Below, piece after piece: positions 24,101-35,911 of a DNA stretch of 64,000 nucleotides; within the stretch, counting starts at the first letter, position 1, and each line of letters opens with the position of its first letter. A program made the translations under genes and the position numbers. The notes below the pieces were generated by a model. It was not told the DNA's origin, did no database searches, and saw only the letters and a list, made by a program, of their open reading frames with translations. Origin of the DNA: Hydrangea macrophylla (Eukaryota > Streptophyta > Magnoliopsida > Cornales > Hydrangeaceae); assembly GCA_033977485.1 (NCBI GenBank), contig CM066992.1:101630140-101694139 (forward strand), written 5' to 3'.

Positions 24101-27100
24101 TTTGGATATTGTGTGCCTAGTGGTGTTTGTCCTCTGGTTTCATCAAGAAACAGTTTATGTAAGAGTTAAGTTTTGAACACCATTGACCAAGTGAGGCATA
24201 GCTCAAGTGGCAAAGAACTTGGCATTTAAGTCCCCTCCAAGTGTATTGGTTCGAAGTTCGAACCTCCCCTCCCCCATGTAAGAGTTAAGTTTTGATGATC
24301 ACATACTATATCGTTTTTCTTTCTTTACTCTCCTTATGCTTTGGGCCACTGTTTGTTAAAATGATATATCCATAGAAGAAGGTGAAAATCAAACATCCTC
24401 TTCATTTCCAATTACAAATTATGTAGTGCTGAAGGGAATCATGCATATAACCTCAATATATAAGTTTATGCATTTCCTTTGTGGGACTTCACTGTACAAA
24501 TGATCAAGATTTTCCATTTTAGTACTTCTGGCAGCATGATCAAGTGTAAAATTTCCTTCTAGCAATCACATATTGGTATATATTATTCACTTATTTGAGA
24601 TTTATGGAATTCCCTATTGATGTCTAGATGTTTGCAGGCCAAGGGGGCTTGCATTGGAGATGTGTATTTTGCATCAGACCTTGCTTTCCACGACAGAAGG
24701 ATACCTATCCCTGTAAGTTATCCTTAATTTTCAGGTTTTTCGTTTCTCATGTGTTTCAGCACTATGTTATGGGGCATATATGTGAGAGTAGAGGTATTGT
24801 GCTCGTGAAAATTTACTTGTTCATGGGCCTGTCTTAGAAAGGGGTACTACGAGGAGGCCTTGAGCCAAACACTAGCATTGTCTTTAATTACTTCGTAGAC
24901 CTATTGCTATTAGCATCTTATTCCAAACTTTTACTAGATTTGCTTAGAACTGGGTTGCAAAGAAGAAGTTACGGTTCACTGATAGCTGAAAATTTCTCAA
25001 ATGATGAGGAATTTCTGCAGGACTATTTTGTCATATATGTTTTTCATTGCATTGCTTTATGTGGTGGGAATGCCAGAAGCTTAACCTTGTATGATATTTC
25101 ATATTTGAAAATTAAACCAATTTGGATCTGATGTGAGGGCACATTCGCATATCGATACTTGGTAGAATTGAAACTTATGAGCAGTGTATATAAGAGAACA
25201 TTACATTTTACATCTTGCTGTATAGATGAGATAGGGCGTGATGAACTTAATAAGAAACCTGTGTACGAGAGATCCACCCAACTCATACTCCAGTGTATAT
25301 ACTAGTATAGTAAAGACTCTTTTAGTGGTTTCATATGTGCAAGACTCTTTTGTGTGCTGCTATGGGTCCCTTGGTGGTGTTAGTTATACATGGGTCTTCC
25401 ACACCCAAATGTCCTGAAGTAGCTGATTCTACTCATCCAACCTGTTCCTTATTTATTGAAGTAAAATGTTCTAGTTTTCCATGCCGGATTTTTACTAGCA
25501 TCTTCACTCGGTGATCATTTGACGACTCCTGCTGCAGGTTTTTGATCTCTATGGAGTTGGTCTGCGCCAGGCTTTCTCGACACCCTATCTATTGAAGGAG
25601 CTTAATCTAAAGGTGACTGCTCCGTAGTAAGCTGCTTGACTGCAGTTTCCATATCTTGATAGTTCATTTTGTCAAAATAATATGTAAAATTTAAAAAATT
25701 TCACCAGTTGATTGCGTCTAAACTTTTGCGTGTTGAAAAAGCTCCCTGTTGATCTCATTTCTTGAAATTTAAGTTTCAAATTTAAAAACAAGAAGAAGTA
25801 TATTTAATGGTGGGAATATGGTCATAAACACGGTATTTAAGTCATGTCAGGTGGTTGCTATGTTCTATCTCAGCCAAGAAAGTTGTGCAAATAGGAGGAC
25901 TTCAAGCTGTTCCCGAGAAGGAAATTCCTTTATTACCATTTAGAGATATGCAAAATCTCTCCTAAATGAAGCCTTTGGTTCCTTCCTGTATTACCATTTA
26001 GAGATATGCAAAATCTCTCCTAAATGAAGCCTTTGGATGTTGTTAATGTATTGTCAGTGTGTTCATTAGCTTGGAGTCATTTTCAATCTGGTTAGCAATG
26101 ATTAGAAGTGTCCCCGTATTTCAGTTATTTGTGCAATAATCAAATATTGTTACCATTACCAGGTAATGGATGACTGTTGCCTCCTCGTTGACTACCCTTT
26201 CATCTTTTGTTTATGGGACTCTCTCCTCTCTACTTGATATGCCTCTGGGGATCCAGTGTTCTAAAAATTGGCCTAGTCGGTGCCCCGCCGCCTGGATTTC
26301 CTCCTAGGCGTTTGGAAAATCGCCCAACATATTAGGCAGGAGACTAGGCGGGTTTAGGCGGGTTGGGGTGAGATTGTAATTTTGTTAAAATAAGAAGGGA
26401 AAAAAAATTACTCTCACGGTAACGTCTAACATTAGTTTATATATATGCAGTTAATGTTTAAGTTAATTATTATTTATTAATAGATCCCTAATAGTCTTTA
26501 AAATATTAAAATTCTTCTCATAATGTTTACTTATTTCCAAAAAACACCACAAAACCTTTTATATAGATCTATTTTTTGCACCCCAAATCTATAAGTATTC
26601 TTAAATAACACCACATAACTGGTTTATATATCTATTATATAATTAATTTTATAAAAAAATCTGCCTAGGCCCCCTCGGCCGCCCGACTAGCGTCTAGTGA
26701 TTTTTAGAACATTGTGGGGATCTGAATTCAGTTTTGGACTTGGTTCCGCTTGCTCTAAGAGACAGAACGCCCGTGGAAATAAAAAGCGGAAATGGTCAAT
26801 GAGAGCTTAAAATGATCGATTTGAGTCTGATTATTCCACAAGTTGGCTTTGTGTATTTCTATAGATCAATCGTTTATTTACTTCTGTTAATAACCTAGAA
26901 TCAGGATAGTACTATTGCCAGTAACCGATATGGCTATATAGCCTGTACCAATACACAAATGCAATAGCACAGGCAAGCCTCGTGGCTGGACCTTGGTTAG
27001 CACCGAAAAATCTACATGCATGTGCTCCCGCCTTGTACAGGCATAATAGATTTGTATAAGAGTTCAGTGCCCTTTTGGTTTGGATTGAAATTGCTTTATG

Positions 27101-27419
27101 GTACTGTCAAAATTCTTATGGTGAATTTGAAGCAGTTCATATATCATGGTTACTTGGCCCTCTCAGCACCCTGAGTAAGTGGGACCTGTTGGGACAAAAG
27201 ACAATCCCACATAAATATACAGAAACACACACATTTACAGTAATTACAGATTTAAGCGGTTCGGCAAAATCATGCCTACATCCACGACCCAAGGGAAATG
27301 TATTTTATTATGAGAAAATAACAGTTACAAGAATTTTGGAATAAATCCATAACCCAAACCCTTATACATCCACTCTCATAAACCCAAAGATCCCTCTTCT
27401 CTCTCCCTAAACTATGCAA

Positions 27420-27450
<31 letters not shown>

Positions 27451-28809
27451 CCTCTCCTCCTGAAAACCTATTTTAAGGTCAATCCGAGATCCGAGTAAAA
27501 CGTTATGGCTATTCTACCATCGGTGCGCAGAGCTGTCAAAATCAGAGAAGTTCAAGCGATTGAAGAGAGTTCAATCGATCGAACCTTCGATCGATCGAAC
27601 TAAGCTCGATCGATCGAACTTTATTTTCACCCAAAAGTTGCGTGAACTCTGCGGGAACCCTATATATAAGCCGTTTTGACGCCAGACGAAGGGAGGACGC
27701 TCCAGAACGCGAAAAACAGCAGTTTAGGGTAGTTTTAGTTACACTTCCGCTGAGTCTAACGAGGCTCCCCCCCCTGCCTCCCCCCCCCCCCCCTGAAAAC
27801 CTATTTTAAAAATCTTCTTTCTTCGGAGACCCCTCAACTTGGCACAACCAATGGCTCTCCAAATTTCTATATTCATCCCCCTTTGAGCTTTACAACCCAA
27901 TTCTTATTGGACAAGGAATAATAAATCTTATTAACTCTAGTTCTCTGACAAAAGGAAACCAAAACTGGATAGGAATCCGAGACAAAATAACTCCCAAATC
28001 ACATGGGATGTTCCCACATGTGCTACTTTGAGTATGCACCACAGATTTCTTGAGTATGGTACTCAAGCTTGGAACGAGCATGAAGAAAATTGCAACAGAC
28101 CACTAATGTGCAAGGATTAAGGGTACAGCTCATTTAACGACGTGTTAATGAGCTGTTTTTTTTTTTGTGCCGTTTGTGTTCATGAGGTTGTCCAATACTT
28201 GTGTGATACGAGCTTAATGGGCATGTAAGTTTAGCTTGTGATAGAGGTTGTCATTATTTATCTAACAGAAATTAATTATTTCATAATAACACCAAATATC
28301 CCTCAAGTTCCAATATATTGTTTCTCAATGACAAGAAGGACCTCTCATGTTCCAACTGTTCTTGTTCATTGTGTTTCAGGTTGGCAAATTGTCTACGGGT
28401 GACTCTTTAGATATGTCACCACATGATGAAGCAGCAATCATTGCAAACGATGCAACAATCAAAGACATGGAGGTAACCATTCTATAAAGCCCCCACTTGT
28501 GGTCTCTTAAAATTTTACTTTCAAAAAATGGCCATTGCAACTTTCATCATCCATGTCCTTGATCTAATTAATGGATCTATTCTTTTTCTGAAGTTTAAAC
28601 TCAAGAGTCGCTTAAGAAAACTCTTTTTGGTAGGCTATTTTTTGTTACTTTTTCTCTCAATTGGTGGTTGCATTTTGATAGATAACTTGCATGACTTTAA
28701 TGTAAATATAGTGTATCGAAGACACCCTGTTCTCCTTTTCTTTTTCTGGTATACAGTTGGTCATATTGTCCACCAATGTTTTATTGTGAAAAACATTAAT
28801 TAAATTGTG

Positions 28810-28867
<58 letters not shown>

Positions 28868-29322
28868 GTCATCATTAATTCCTTAATACTAATGCTATGT
28901 TTGCCAAATTTGTATTCTAAATTTGGTTCCCAACACTTTTGTGGTACGATTGCCACATACATATGTTATGTCCTTCCTCGGTGTTTTCTGCTGTTATTGT
29001 GAACATGTATAGAATAACCTGGAATTATATCGAACATCTATTTTTGTGCTTTTCTCAGCACTTGCAAAAAAATTTGGACTCTTATCGCAGTAAGGCTTCA
29101 CTTGTTTAAATTTATGGGTTTCAGGGTGCAGCTGTTGCCTATGTGGCAGATCTTTTGAAAGTCCCTGCAATATTTATAAAAGCTGTGACTGATATTGTCG
29201 ATGGTGAGAAGCCAACTGCAGAGGAATTTTTGCAGAATTTGGCAGCCGTAACTGCTGCACTTGATAACTCAGTCACTCAAATTGTTGATTTCATCAATGG
29301 GAAGTGCCTCTCTGAACTCTGA
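20970..29322 (+). CDS. MTN: 5'-methylthioadenosine nucleosidase (MTN/MTAN)
   Basis: Exons: 20970-21063, 21175-21238, 22658-22749, 23908-24014, 24638-24712, 25538-25612, 28380-28472, 29125-29322, all with GT-AG introns. They join to a 265-residue protein (family about 260-270). It splits the N-glycosidic bond of 5'-methylthioadenosine, giving adenine and methylthioribose, and so feeds the methionine (Yang) cycle that supports ethylene, polyamine and nicotianamine synthesis; it acts in the cytosol as a homodimer. Visible family features: AMQTEALPLV with general-base Glu36, VDSVGTV, INAGTAGGFK, FHDRRIPIP, the MEGAAVAYVAD substrate loop (Glu200) and AVTDIVDG with catalytic Asp223. The first ATG is preferred because the next Met (residue 15) also lies before the conserved core. 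Introns carry a SINE (intron 4), a fold-back element (intron 2) and several insertions in the 2.8-kb intron 6. It is followed by a poly(A) signal at 29631. Confidence 0.96.
21467..21607. repeat. Fold-back MITE in MTN intron 2
   Basis: The left end, TCCCCTTCTTATGAGGAAGT, is the near-inverse of the right end, GGACTCTCTCATAAGAAGAG. TCCGCAACTTAA / TTAATTGCGGA continues the stem. The loop holds CTGGATCCAACGGCTAAAA, like the loops of the palindromes at 43055 and 54587. Confidence 0.7.
24177..24275 (+). mobile_element. tRNA-derived SINE in MTN intron 4
   Basis: The body of about 99 bp has a box A-like TAGCTCAAGTGGCA and a box B-like GGTTCGAAGTTCGAACC, the internal RNA polymerase III promoter of tRNA-derived SINEs. 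It is bracketed by a perfect 20-bp target duplication ATGTAAGAGTTAAGTTTTGA (24157-24176 and 24276-24295). The long duplication is the mark of LINE-type target-primed insertion. There is no LINE-like tail beyond a C-rich end. Confidence 0.85.
25931..26036. repeat. Tandem duplication in MTN intron 6
   Basis: A 48-bp segment beginning TATTACCATTTAGAGATATG and ending AAGCCTTTGG occurs twice with a period of 58 bp. The copies are identical by eye, so the duplication is recent. Confidence 0.85.
26258..26710. repeat. MITE with GTTCTAAAAAT termini in MTN intron 6
   Basis: The left end GTTCTAAAAATTGGCCTAGTCGG is inverted at the right end (CCCGACTAGCGTCTAGTG then ATTTTTAGAAC). The GC-rich subterminal CCTAGGC/GCCTAGG words are also inverted. 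AT-rich, non-coding centre. The superfamily is undecided. Confidence 0.7.
27060..27812. repeat. Poly-C tracts around an LTR-like fragment in MTN intron 6
   Basis: A run of about 28 C at 27420-27447 and a second C-rich run ending near 27793 are each followed by the same 18 bp, CCTGAAAACCTATTTTAA (27459-27476 and 27792-27809). The roughly 315 bp between the copies contain three clustered CGATCGATCGAAC boxes and a TATA-like CCTATATATAAGCCG at about 27658. This resembles an LTR promoter fragment. The stretch at 27060-27420 holds TE-like ACGACCCAAGGG and similar words but no ORF of known type. Confidence 0.5.
28812..28865. repeat. (GA)n microsatellite, MTN intron 7
   Basis: Uninterrupted GA dinucleotide run of about 27 units. 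Confidence 0.95.
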
Positions 29323-29630
29323 CCCTTCTTATCCCATTCTTGGTTATGCAGAGAAGATATATGTGATATGAGCAAGAAGATATATGATACGAAATTATTG
29401 AAGGAATATTTGTTCTATCCGATGTCATTTTATTTGAATTGGGTGCTGTACAAGTAAAACATAAATGATTATTAGTTGTCAGGATGATAGTTTCAGTTGA
29501 ACAGCATAAGGGTTATTTACTATCAATCACTAGCATGTCCTCGAGCTTATTTTTCAGTATTTACACACTTCCTTGTTACTGCATTCGATTGTACTGTTAT
29601 TGTTTGATAAACTAGTGTGTGTCCGTGTTT

Positions 29631-29636
29631 AATAAA
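29631..29636 (+). terminator. Poly(A) signal AATAAA of MTN
   Basis: AATAAA about 310 bp after the MTN stop codon, in a T-rich context typical for plant 3' ends. Confidence 0.55.
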
Positions 29637-30224
29637 AGATGAATGTTGTCATGGTTAAATGGTCTTAATATTGTGCCACTGTTCATTAATTTGCAGAAGA
29701 CCGGGCTTGTATAACTAGCATATACTTTGGAAAGACCAAGCTCAGATTCAGGATTCAAAGCCAAAAAAGAAGATTTTGCTTCATTTTGCATAGACTTAAA
29801 AACATTTTTCTTTGTACGTTATACACAGCAATCTTGACATGAAATTGTGGAAACAGTACGCACTCCTTTTACACTGCTGTCCTTTGAGGTTCATACAATA
29901 CTTGCAAATTCAAAAACTAATTACTTACTTCCTTTTGGGCCACAAACTACTTGTAGGATTTGGCCACAACCAAAAGGAATGTTCTCAACAAGGTTGATCA
30001 CCTATCTGATGGTTTATTTATTAAATCATGTATCAAACTCTAACAGATCTCACTGCAAATACATCCCACCATAACTCTACCAACACCTGCAAACATGACT
30101 CATGAACTACTTGCTTCTCAACTATCCTTTGGAACTACTTAAATTACAATATATCTATTCGTCTCACATTTCCCTACTCCCTTAGAGCTTGTTTAGTTTA
30201 GATATAAAGCCTGTATAGCAACAC

Positions 30225-30232
30225 TATATATA
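30225..30232 (+). promoter_or_regulatory. TATA box of PKSB
   Basis: TATATATA 48 bp before the ATG, giving a short 5' UTR of about 20 nt if transcription starts 25-30 bp downstream. No other TATA-like word lies closer to the start. Confidence 0.6.
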
Positions 30233-30279
30233 GGAGCAGGTCCTATACTTGGTTCTTCAAACCTAACACACACACACAG

Positions 30280-31552
30280 ATGGGAAGTGAAGAGATTGTC
30301 CAAGCATGTTCGTCGAGGAAAGCCAACCCTGGCACAGCCACCATTCTGGCTCTCGGCAAGGCCTTCCCTCACCAGCTTGTCATGCAAGAGTTCCTGGTTG
30401 ATGGGTATTTCAAGAACACCAATTGTGATGATCCAGACCTCAAGGAGAAGCTAACTCGATTGTGTAACACTCTTGACTTTCTTTCATTTCTTTTCTTATC
30501 ATGAAATTACAAAAACATAAAATCTTTGTAATTCTATTATTCCTCGTCTCTTCACAGGCAAGACAACAACAGTGAAAACCAGGTATGTCGTCATGTCAGA
30601 GGAGATACTAAAGAAGTATCCAGAGCTTGCCATTGAAGGCCTCCCAACTGTAACCCAGAGATTAGATATCTGCAACAAAGCTGTTACACAAATGGCCATT
30701 GAAGCTTCACAATCTTGCATCAAGAATTGGAGCAGGCCCATTTCAGACATAACCCACTTGGTCTATGTTTCTTCAAGCGAAGCCCGGTTACCCGGTGGTG
30801 ACCTTTACTTAGCAAGCGGACTCGGGCTAAACCCAAAAACTAACCGGGTCATGCTCTACTTTGTTGGCTGCTCCGGAGGCGTGGCCGGGCTTCGTGTTGC
30901 AAAGGACATAGCCGAGAACAACCCGGGTAGTAGAGTCTTGCTTGCCACTTCTGAAACCACCATCATCGGGTTCAAACCACCCAACGTGGATCGCCCGTAT
31001 GATTTAGTCGGGGTTGCACTATTCGGGGATGGTGCTGGAGCCATGATAATCGGGTCTGACCCGGTTTTGGGCATTGAAAGACCACTCTATGAGTTGCACA
31101 CTGCTATTCAAAGTTTCTTGCCAAACACCGAAAAGATTATCGATGGACGGCTCACAGAAGAGGGGATAAGCTTCAAGCTATCTAGAGATCTTCCTAAGAT
31201 AATTGAGGATAACATTGAGGGTTTCTGTGATAACTTGATGAAGATTGTTGGAAACTGTGACAAAGAGTACAACAAGATGTTTTGGGCGGTTCATCCGGGT
31301 GGGCCTGCTATTTTGAACCGGCTTGAAAAGAAGCTTGATTTGCTGCCAGAGAAACTGAGTGCTAGTAGGAGAGCTCTAGCTGATTATGGAAATGCTAGTA
31401 GTAATACAATTGTGTATGTGCTTGAGTATATGATTGAAGAAAACTTGAAGATGAAGAACGGAAACCATGGAGATAAAGAGTGGGGCTTGATACTGGCTTT
31501 TGGTCCTGGGGTCACATTTGAGGGAATTCTTGCAAGGAACCTAACTGTGTGA
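30280..31552 (+). CDS. PKSB: Type III polyketide synthase, PKSB/LAP5 type (anther alkylpyrone synthase)
   Basis: Exons 30280-30463 and 30558-31552 give 392 residues; the intron splits a Cys codon (residue 62) at the position conserved in the CHS superfamily. The catalytic triad is visible: Cys166 in YFVGCSGG, His307 in WAVHPGGPAI, Asn340 in DYGNASSN, plus the C-terminal GFGPG-like loop, here AFGPGVTFEG. The long matches to Arabidopsis LAP5/PKSB that I remember (PHQLVMQE, TTTVKTRYVVMSEEI, SSEARLPGGDLYLA) separate it from true chalcone synthase. Such enzymes condense mid- and long-chain hydroxyacyl-CoA with malonyl-CoA to alkyl-alpha-pyrones in the tapetum ER, precursors of sporopollenin in the pollen wall. 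Partners are ACOS5, CYP703/704 and TKPR1. Tapetum-limited expression is expected from the family, not seen in the sequence. Confidence 0.95.
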
Positions 31553-33351
31553 GAATTATGCCATGGCTTATATATATAGAGATGTCCTTGCAACTAGTCT
31601 GTGTTACTTCCATTCTTATTGACATATTCGAACTCTTTGGAATTCCCTTGGGACTAATTATTGATTATGTTCAATCTTTTCACTTTCAAAGATCTATAAT
31701 TGAGCTCTTCTTTTAGATTCCATTGTAGCAATCGACATAATGCTGAGCCTTTTTCGTATTTGACAAGAAAATTTATAAATTTAACAGCTTGAAAATCACA
31801 ATCTATGATATAGAGAGATACATTCAATAACATGTTCAATTAGGGAAACCTTGCAGTGAAATCACTGACTTTAGACTATGAGTTGTCAAACAGAGAGATT
31901 GAGATCTCATACTCTGTGTTTTGACCTCCAGAGAGCATTTGAGAGGCAGAACATAGAATCTGAACCTCTCATGAACTGTTCTCCAAGATGGGAGACTCAA
32001 TAGACTTAATAAATCAAGTTGTGGGCTTTCATGCAACTTGCAAGATGGTTCTGAAAATCTCCCTAGTCAAAATTTGCCAAAGGGTCTTTTGAAAAACAGA
32101 ACTAAACTTGATTCATCTAATATTTTATAATAATTAAAAAGAAGAAAAAGACAAAACCTTGATTCGTATGACTATCATGATATTGCAGATATGATAAAGA
32201 TCCGACTCCCAACGTTTCACATTACAAACCCAAGAATCAATGAATCTTTATTGACATGGGTTGGCAATACTTTGGAATTTTTGCTACTTTGGGTTTGCAA
32301 AGAATATTTTTGTTTCTTGCTTTATGTTTTCAATGTTTGCACTTGGACGAGGACGGGAAGGTCCTAAAATGCGTGTGAAACCTAACTTGAATCTAAAAGC
32401 TCCCAAGTCAGTACCGTCTTCTTGTGTATATTATTAGTCCATGCATGCCATTAACTTCACAGCCACAGGTCACAGGTGACCCTTACAACGATGAATGTCA
32501 TTCCAACAAACCACCATCCCACATCATCTAATTTGAATTATGGTCTTAATTCAGTCAACTAATACGGAGTAATAAATTTAATGCATAGCTTCATGTGATT
32601 TGATTGCTGAATGAATGGGGCAACAAGCCCACTAATTCTCAGAGAATTTATATGGAAAAGTCAAACTTACAATACATCAAACAGTCTTGCCTTACCAAAC
32701 TAGAAATTTCCCAAAAGGTTTGAATTTATTCTCCGAACGAACGGCAAAGATTACACTATCATTAATACAAGGCTTAATTACAAAATATACCCTTAAAGTT
32801 TTGTCCCTGTCTAGTTTTAGTCTCTAAAGTTTCAATTGTGTCAATTTAATCACTGAATTTTTAAATAGAATCAATGTGTTCCAAATATCCAATTCTATTA
32901 GAAAAATTGACGAAATTTACTCATATGCCATACACTTTCACGCTTTTTAGGGGCAAAAAAAATGGAAAATCACCGATCTCTCCACCCCCAACGTAATTGT
33001 CCACAACAGTAAGTAAATTTTGTCAATTTTTCTCACAGAATTAGACATATGTATCACATTGCTTGAACTTCTATTTAAAAATTCAGGGACTAAATTTACA
33101 CAATTGAGACTTCAGGGACTAAAATTAGAAAGTGACCAAACTTCAAGAGTATATTTTGTAATTGAGCCTTAATACAAAATACATAGTAACAAATAAACAT
33201 TTATGAGCACTTCATAGTAATTTAAAGTGATTTTCAACACCAATTATTACTTCTACATAAATACATGATCAAGAACTCAGAAGAGTTCTCTTTTTTTTTT
33301 TTTTTTTTTTTACCCTCTTATTATTACAATATTTTATTTGAGTTTGAAATT
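31553..33351. other. Intergenic region PKSB to GASA
   Basis: Convergent gene ends. It contains the fold-back element 32769-33170 and a T run at 33291-33312. Between 31553 and 32760 I see nothing coding or repeated. Confidence 0.65.
32769..33170. repeat. Fold-back MITE, 402 bp, target duplication AATAC
   Basis: Termini AAGGCTTAATTACAAAATAT and (inverse) ATATTTTGTAATTGAGCCTT. The flanks are AATAC on both sides (32764-32768 and 33171-33175). Long inverted arms include AGGGACTAAATTTACACAAT / ATTGTGTCAATTTAATCACT. The A(A)GG.TTAATTAC start resembles the ends at 17945, 54233 and 56215. Confidence 0.8.
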
Positions 33352-34384
33352 TTAAGGGCATTTAAGCTTGTTGTTGCGGGTGGTCATGGTGGCATAGCAA
33401 GGACAGAACTCATAGTTGCCTGAAGTGCCCGGAGGGACACAGCTACACCTAGCACAGCATGTCCCACATGCCCTCTTGCATAGATTTGGCCTTTTTGACA
33501 ATTTGCACCTTGCTGCACAAGCTCCCCCACAATCTACACACAAGAAAGTGAAGTTTGTGTATATATAAGTCTCCGTGCAAATTTGTGGGAAATTGTGACC
33601 TACGGCATATCTAAAAGTATAAACAATACTTTGGACAAAAAGACCCATGTAATAACTTGGGAAATGTTACTTGCACAGTTACACTCACTTAATTACTCTC
33701 TACATCAACCTAGATAAAGGTGATGATTAAGATCATATTGGTGTATTTAATAGCTCCCAAATAATCATATTGTAAAATTACTTTAATATCCTCACTTTAA
33801 TGAGGTAGCAAGAGCTTTTTTTGGCCATTTAAAATTGAATACAATACTATCATATTAACACGAAGCAGCCGCCCTTTATACACAATATATATTTATATAT
33901 TTATATGCAGGGGTAGAACTGGAATTAAAACATTGAATTGTAACAAAAACTTTAAAGTTGAGTAATGCAAAGCTTCCCAGATATCCCAAGTTCGATTCCC
34001 AGTACATGTGACAGTAAGACCATTGCAACATCTTCCAATAAAAATAAAGTGGTTCACGGCCACGTGTGCTGCAAACCGTATTAATTGAAATACAAAATTA
34101 GGAAGCATAGCATTGCTCCTTCAAGTTTAGTAGTGCTAGATTTACATACCTAGGGCCTTGCTGATAGTGCCATCTGAGACAGAGTTGGTATTCTGTAATA
34201 TTAGCAATACAAAAAATTAGAATACATGGTTAGTGATAAGAAAGAAGTCAGTGGAAAATAGTTGTGTTTTTTGTATTTTCAGAGACTGAAATATTACCAC
34301 TTGGTTTGTTTGGACCGCTCGGACTAGGTCCAGAACAAGCAGAGATAGGAAAAGTGAAGCAATAAGAGCTTTTGAAATACCCAT
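33352..34384 (-). CDS. GASA: GASA/snakin cysteine-rich secreted peptide
   Basis: Exons (transcription order) 34384-34298, 34192-34150, 33533-33352 encode 103 residues. A signal peptide covers about residues 1-23 (hydrophobic LIASLFLSLLVLDL, cleavage likely after VRA). A short variable linker follows, and the last 60 residues form the GASA domain with all 12 conserved cysteines (CGGACAARC, CKRACGTCCARCSCVPPGT, GNYEFCPCY, KCP end). Six disulfides are expected. GASA peptides are gibberellin- or stress-regulated, act in the cell wall or apoplast in growth and flowering, and some are antimicrobial (snakins). Which role applies here cannot be read from the sequence. Intron 2 (33534-34149) contains a tRNA-B-box-like word near 33995. 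Confidence 0.95.
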
Positions 34385-34539
34385 TGCTATTTGTGAGTGT
34401 ATAATTGTATATCTATATATATGTAAATGTTTTGTGAGAGAGGAGGAGGAGGAGGAGTGAAAAGAAGTGGGTGTTGTATAGGAAGTTATGAACCCCTGGT
34501 TTAAGCTTGGTTTGTGGAGAGAATAGATTGTAAGAGCTG

Positions 34540-34543
34540 TATT

Positions 34544-34547
<4 letters not shown>
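34540..34547 (-). promoter_or_regulatory. TATA box of the GASA gene
   Basis: TATAAATA in minus sense, 156 bp before the start codon. It is directly preceded (upstream on the minus strand) by a (CT/GA)n tract at 34547-34581. Spacing is suitable for a 5' UTR of about 125 nt. Confidence 0.6.
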
Positions 34548-34584
<37 letters not shown>

Positions 34585-34755
34585 GCAGGCTGATATGGGG
34601 AAGGATAGAAACTGGAAAGAAAGAAAGGCAAGAAGGCTCTGAAGGGTGGTGTGCATGGGAAAGCTTGAGAACAGAACAAAACAGGGGAAGGTTTAGTGGG
34701 GCAGTGGGCTTACTATGCATTTTTGTAACTGTCTGGCTGGCAATATAGCCGACTA

Positions 34756-34938
34756 CAATCACATCTTTTGCGTTTGAGTGGTAAGCTTTTTGAATGTATT
34801 ATCCAAGAGGTTTAGTATTCGAGTCATGTAGAGCGTGGTCATTGAAAAATTCACTGACGACTCTAAAATTTCGGAGGAATTAATCAAGGTGCGCGCGAGT
34901 TGTCCAAACACTCAAATTATAAAAAAAAAAAAAAAATT
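34756..34938 (+). mobile_element. SINE with poly(A) tail
   Basis: The body starts near a box A-like TTTGAGTGGTAAGC and has a box B-like TTAGTATTCGAGTC. It continues with AAGGTGCGCGCGAGTTGTCC, a 3' sequence style known from Au-like plant SINEs, and ends in about 16 A. It is flanked by the imperfect duplication AT(A/G)GCCGACTA (34745-34755 and 34939-34949). The single mismatch in the duplication suggests an older insertion. It lies upstream of the GASA promoter. Confidence 0.75.
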
Positions 34939-34959
34939 ATGGCCGACTAGCTATGCCAA

Positions 34960-34992
<33 letters not shown>

Positions 34993-35749
34993 GGACCTAC
35001 TAGTACTACTATTCAAGTAGATATAAATGATAAATGTTAATGGCTGTAATGGTCAACCAAAGCAGATATTTGCATGCATGCATTGGTTCCAACCCAGAAA
35101 ATCCAAAAATATAAAAACTTTGGACCATCATTTAATTATTAGGTAGGAGTATATGTTATGCAAGGGGTTGTTACTCGCTTGGAAATGCAAATTGAATCAA
35201 GTTCAGTATTATTCTCATTTAGTTCTTTCGAAAATCTATATTATAATTGTTTGACAAAAGAATATATTTCAAATCAGATATATGAACTTTTGCACAATAG
35301 AATTAATGGCCTACGCTAAACACTTGCATATAGAGGACAACTTCACTCGTTTTTAGCCTTTTCAAACAATCCCATAATCATTTATAGATAGACTATCTTG
35401 ACCCAAATTGATTTTTATAAATAAAAAATATATATAAAAATATAAAAATTGGTGGGTGTGCTGATTGAATATTGATACCAAACCTTAATTGTTAACTTGG
35501 TTAAAGATATAGTATATTATGATGAGAGGATAGCGATGGACTGAATAGGAGTCAAAAGGTGAGGAAGAGGTTCTGCCAATGGGGTCCACCAATAACCTTA
35601 GCTGTGTTACGTGTTTTGGAGGGACTCTCAAAGTTTGTATCTCACAGCTGTAATATTCTGTACGAGTGTATCCTTTTGCCTTTTGAACTCTTTTTTGGTA
35701 CTAAAATAAGGGGTTTGGTGGCTTAACTAAAATATTAGGAGTAATATTT

Positions 35750-35911
35750 GGGCCACAATTAAAATCATAATAATTTTTGCATAACTTTTATTTTGTGTCT
35801 ATCTCTTTTTTGATGGGTCCTACAGTGCCAGTGACCCCACAGTGCCCACTAGGAGAGAGATAGACACAAAATAAAAATTGTGCAAAAAAGATTGTGACTT
35901 TGATTGTGCCC
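35750..35911. repeat. Fold-back MITE, about 162 bp
   Basis: The left arm GGGCCACAATTAAAATCATA then TTTTATTTTGTGTCTATCTC is inverted in the right arm (GAGATAGACACAAAATAAAA ... TGATTGTGCCC). The loop holds ACAGTGCCAGTGACCCCACA. The elements at 57551-57871 share the GAGATAGA...ACAC arm and CCCCA loop style. Confidence 0.75.

Larger units (their letters stand above)
29323..30279. other. Intergenic region MTN to PKSB
   Basis: Holds the MTN 3' UTR and the PKSB promoter. A TATATATA box is at 30225-30232. CACACACACA lies just before the PKSB start codon. No other gene or repeat was recognised. Confidence 0.7.

Noticed and set aside
30193..30387. Minus-strand open frame over the PKSB start.
   Set aside because: Shadow of PKSB exon 1; the sense strand has the family match and splice donor.
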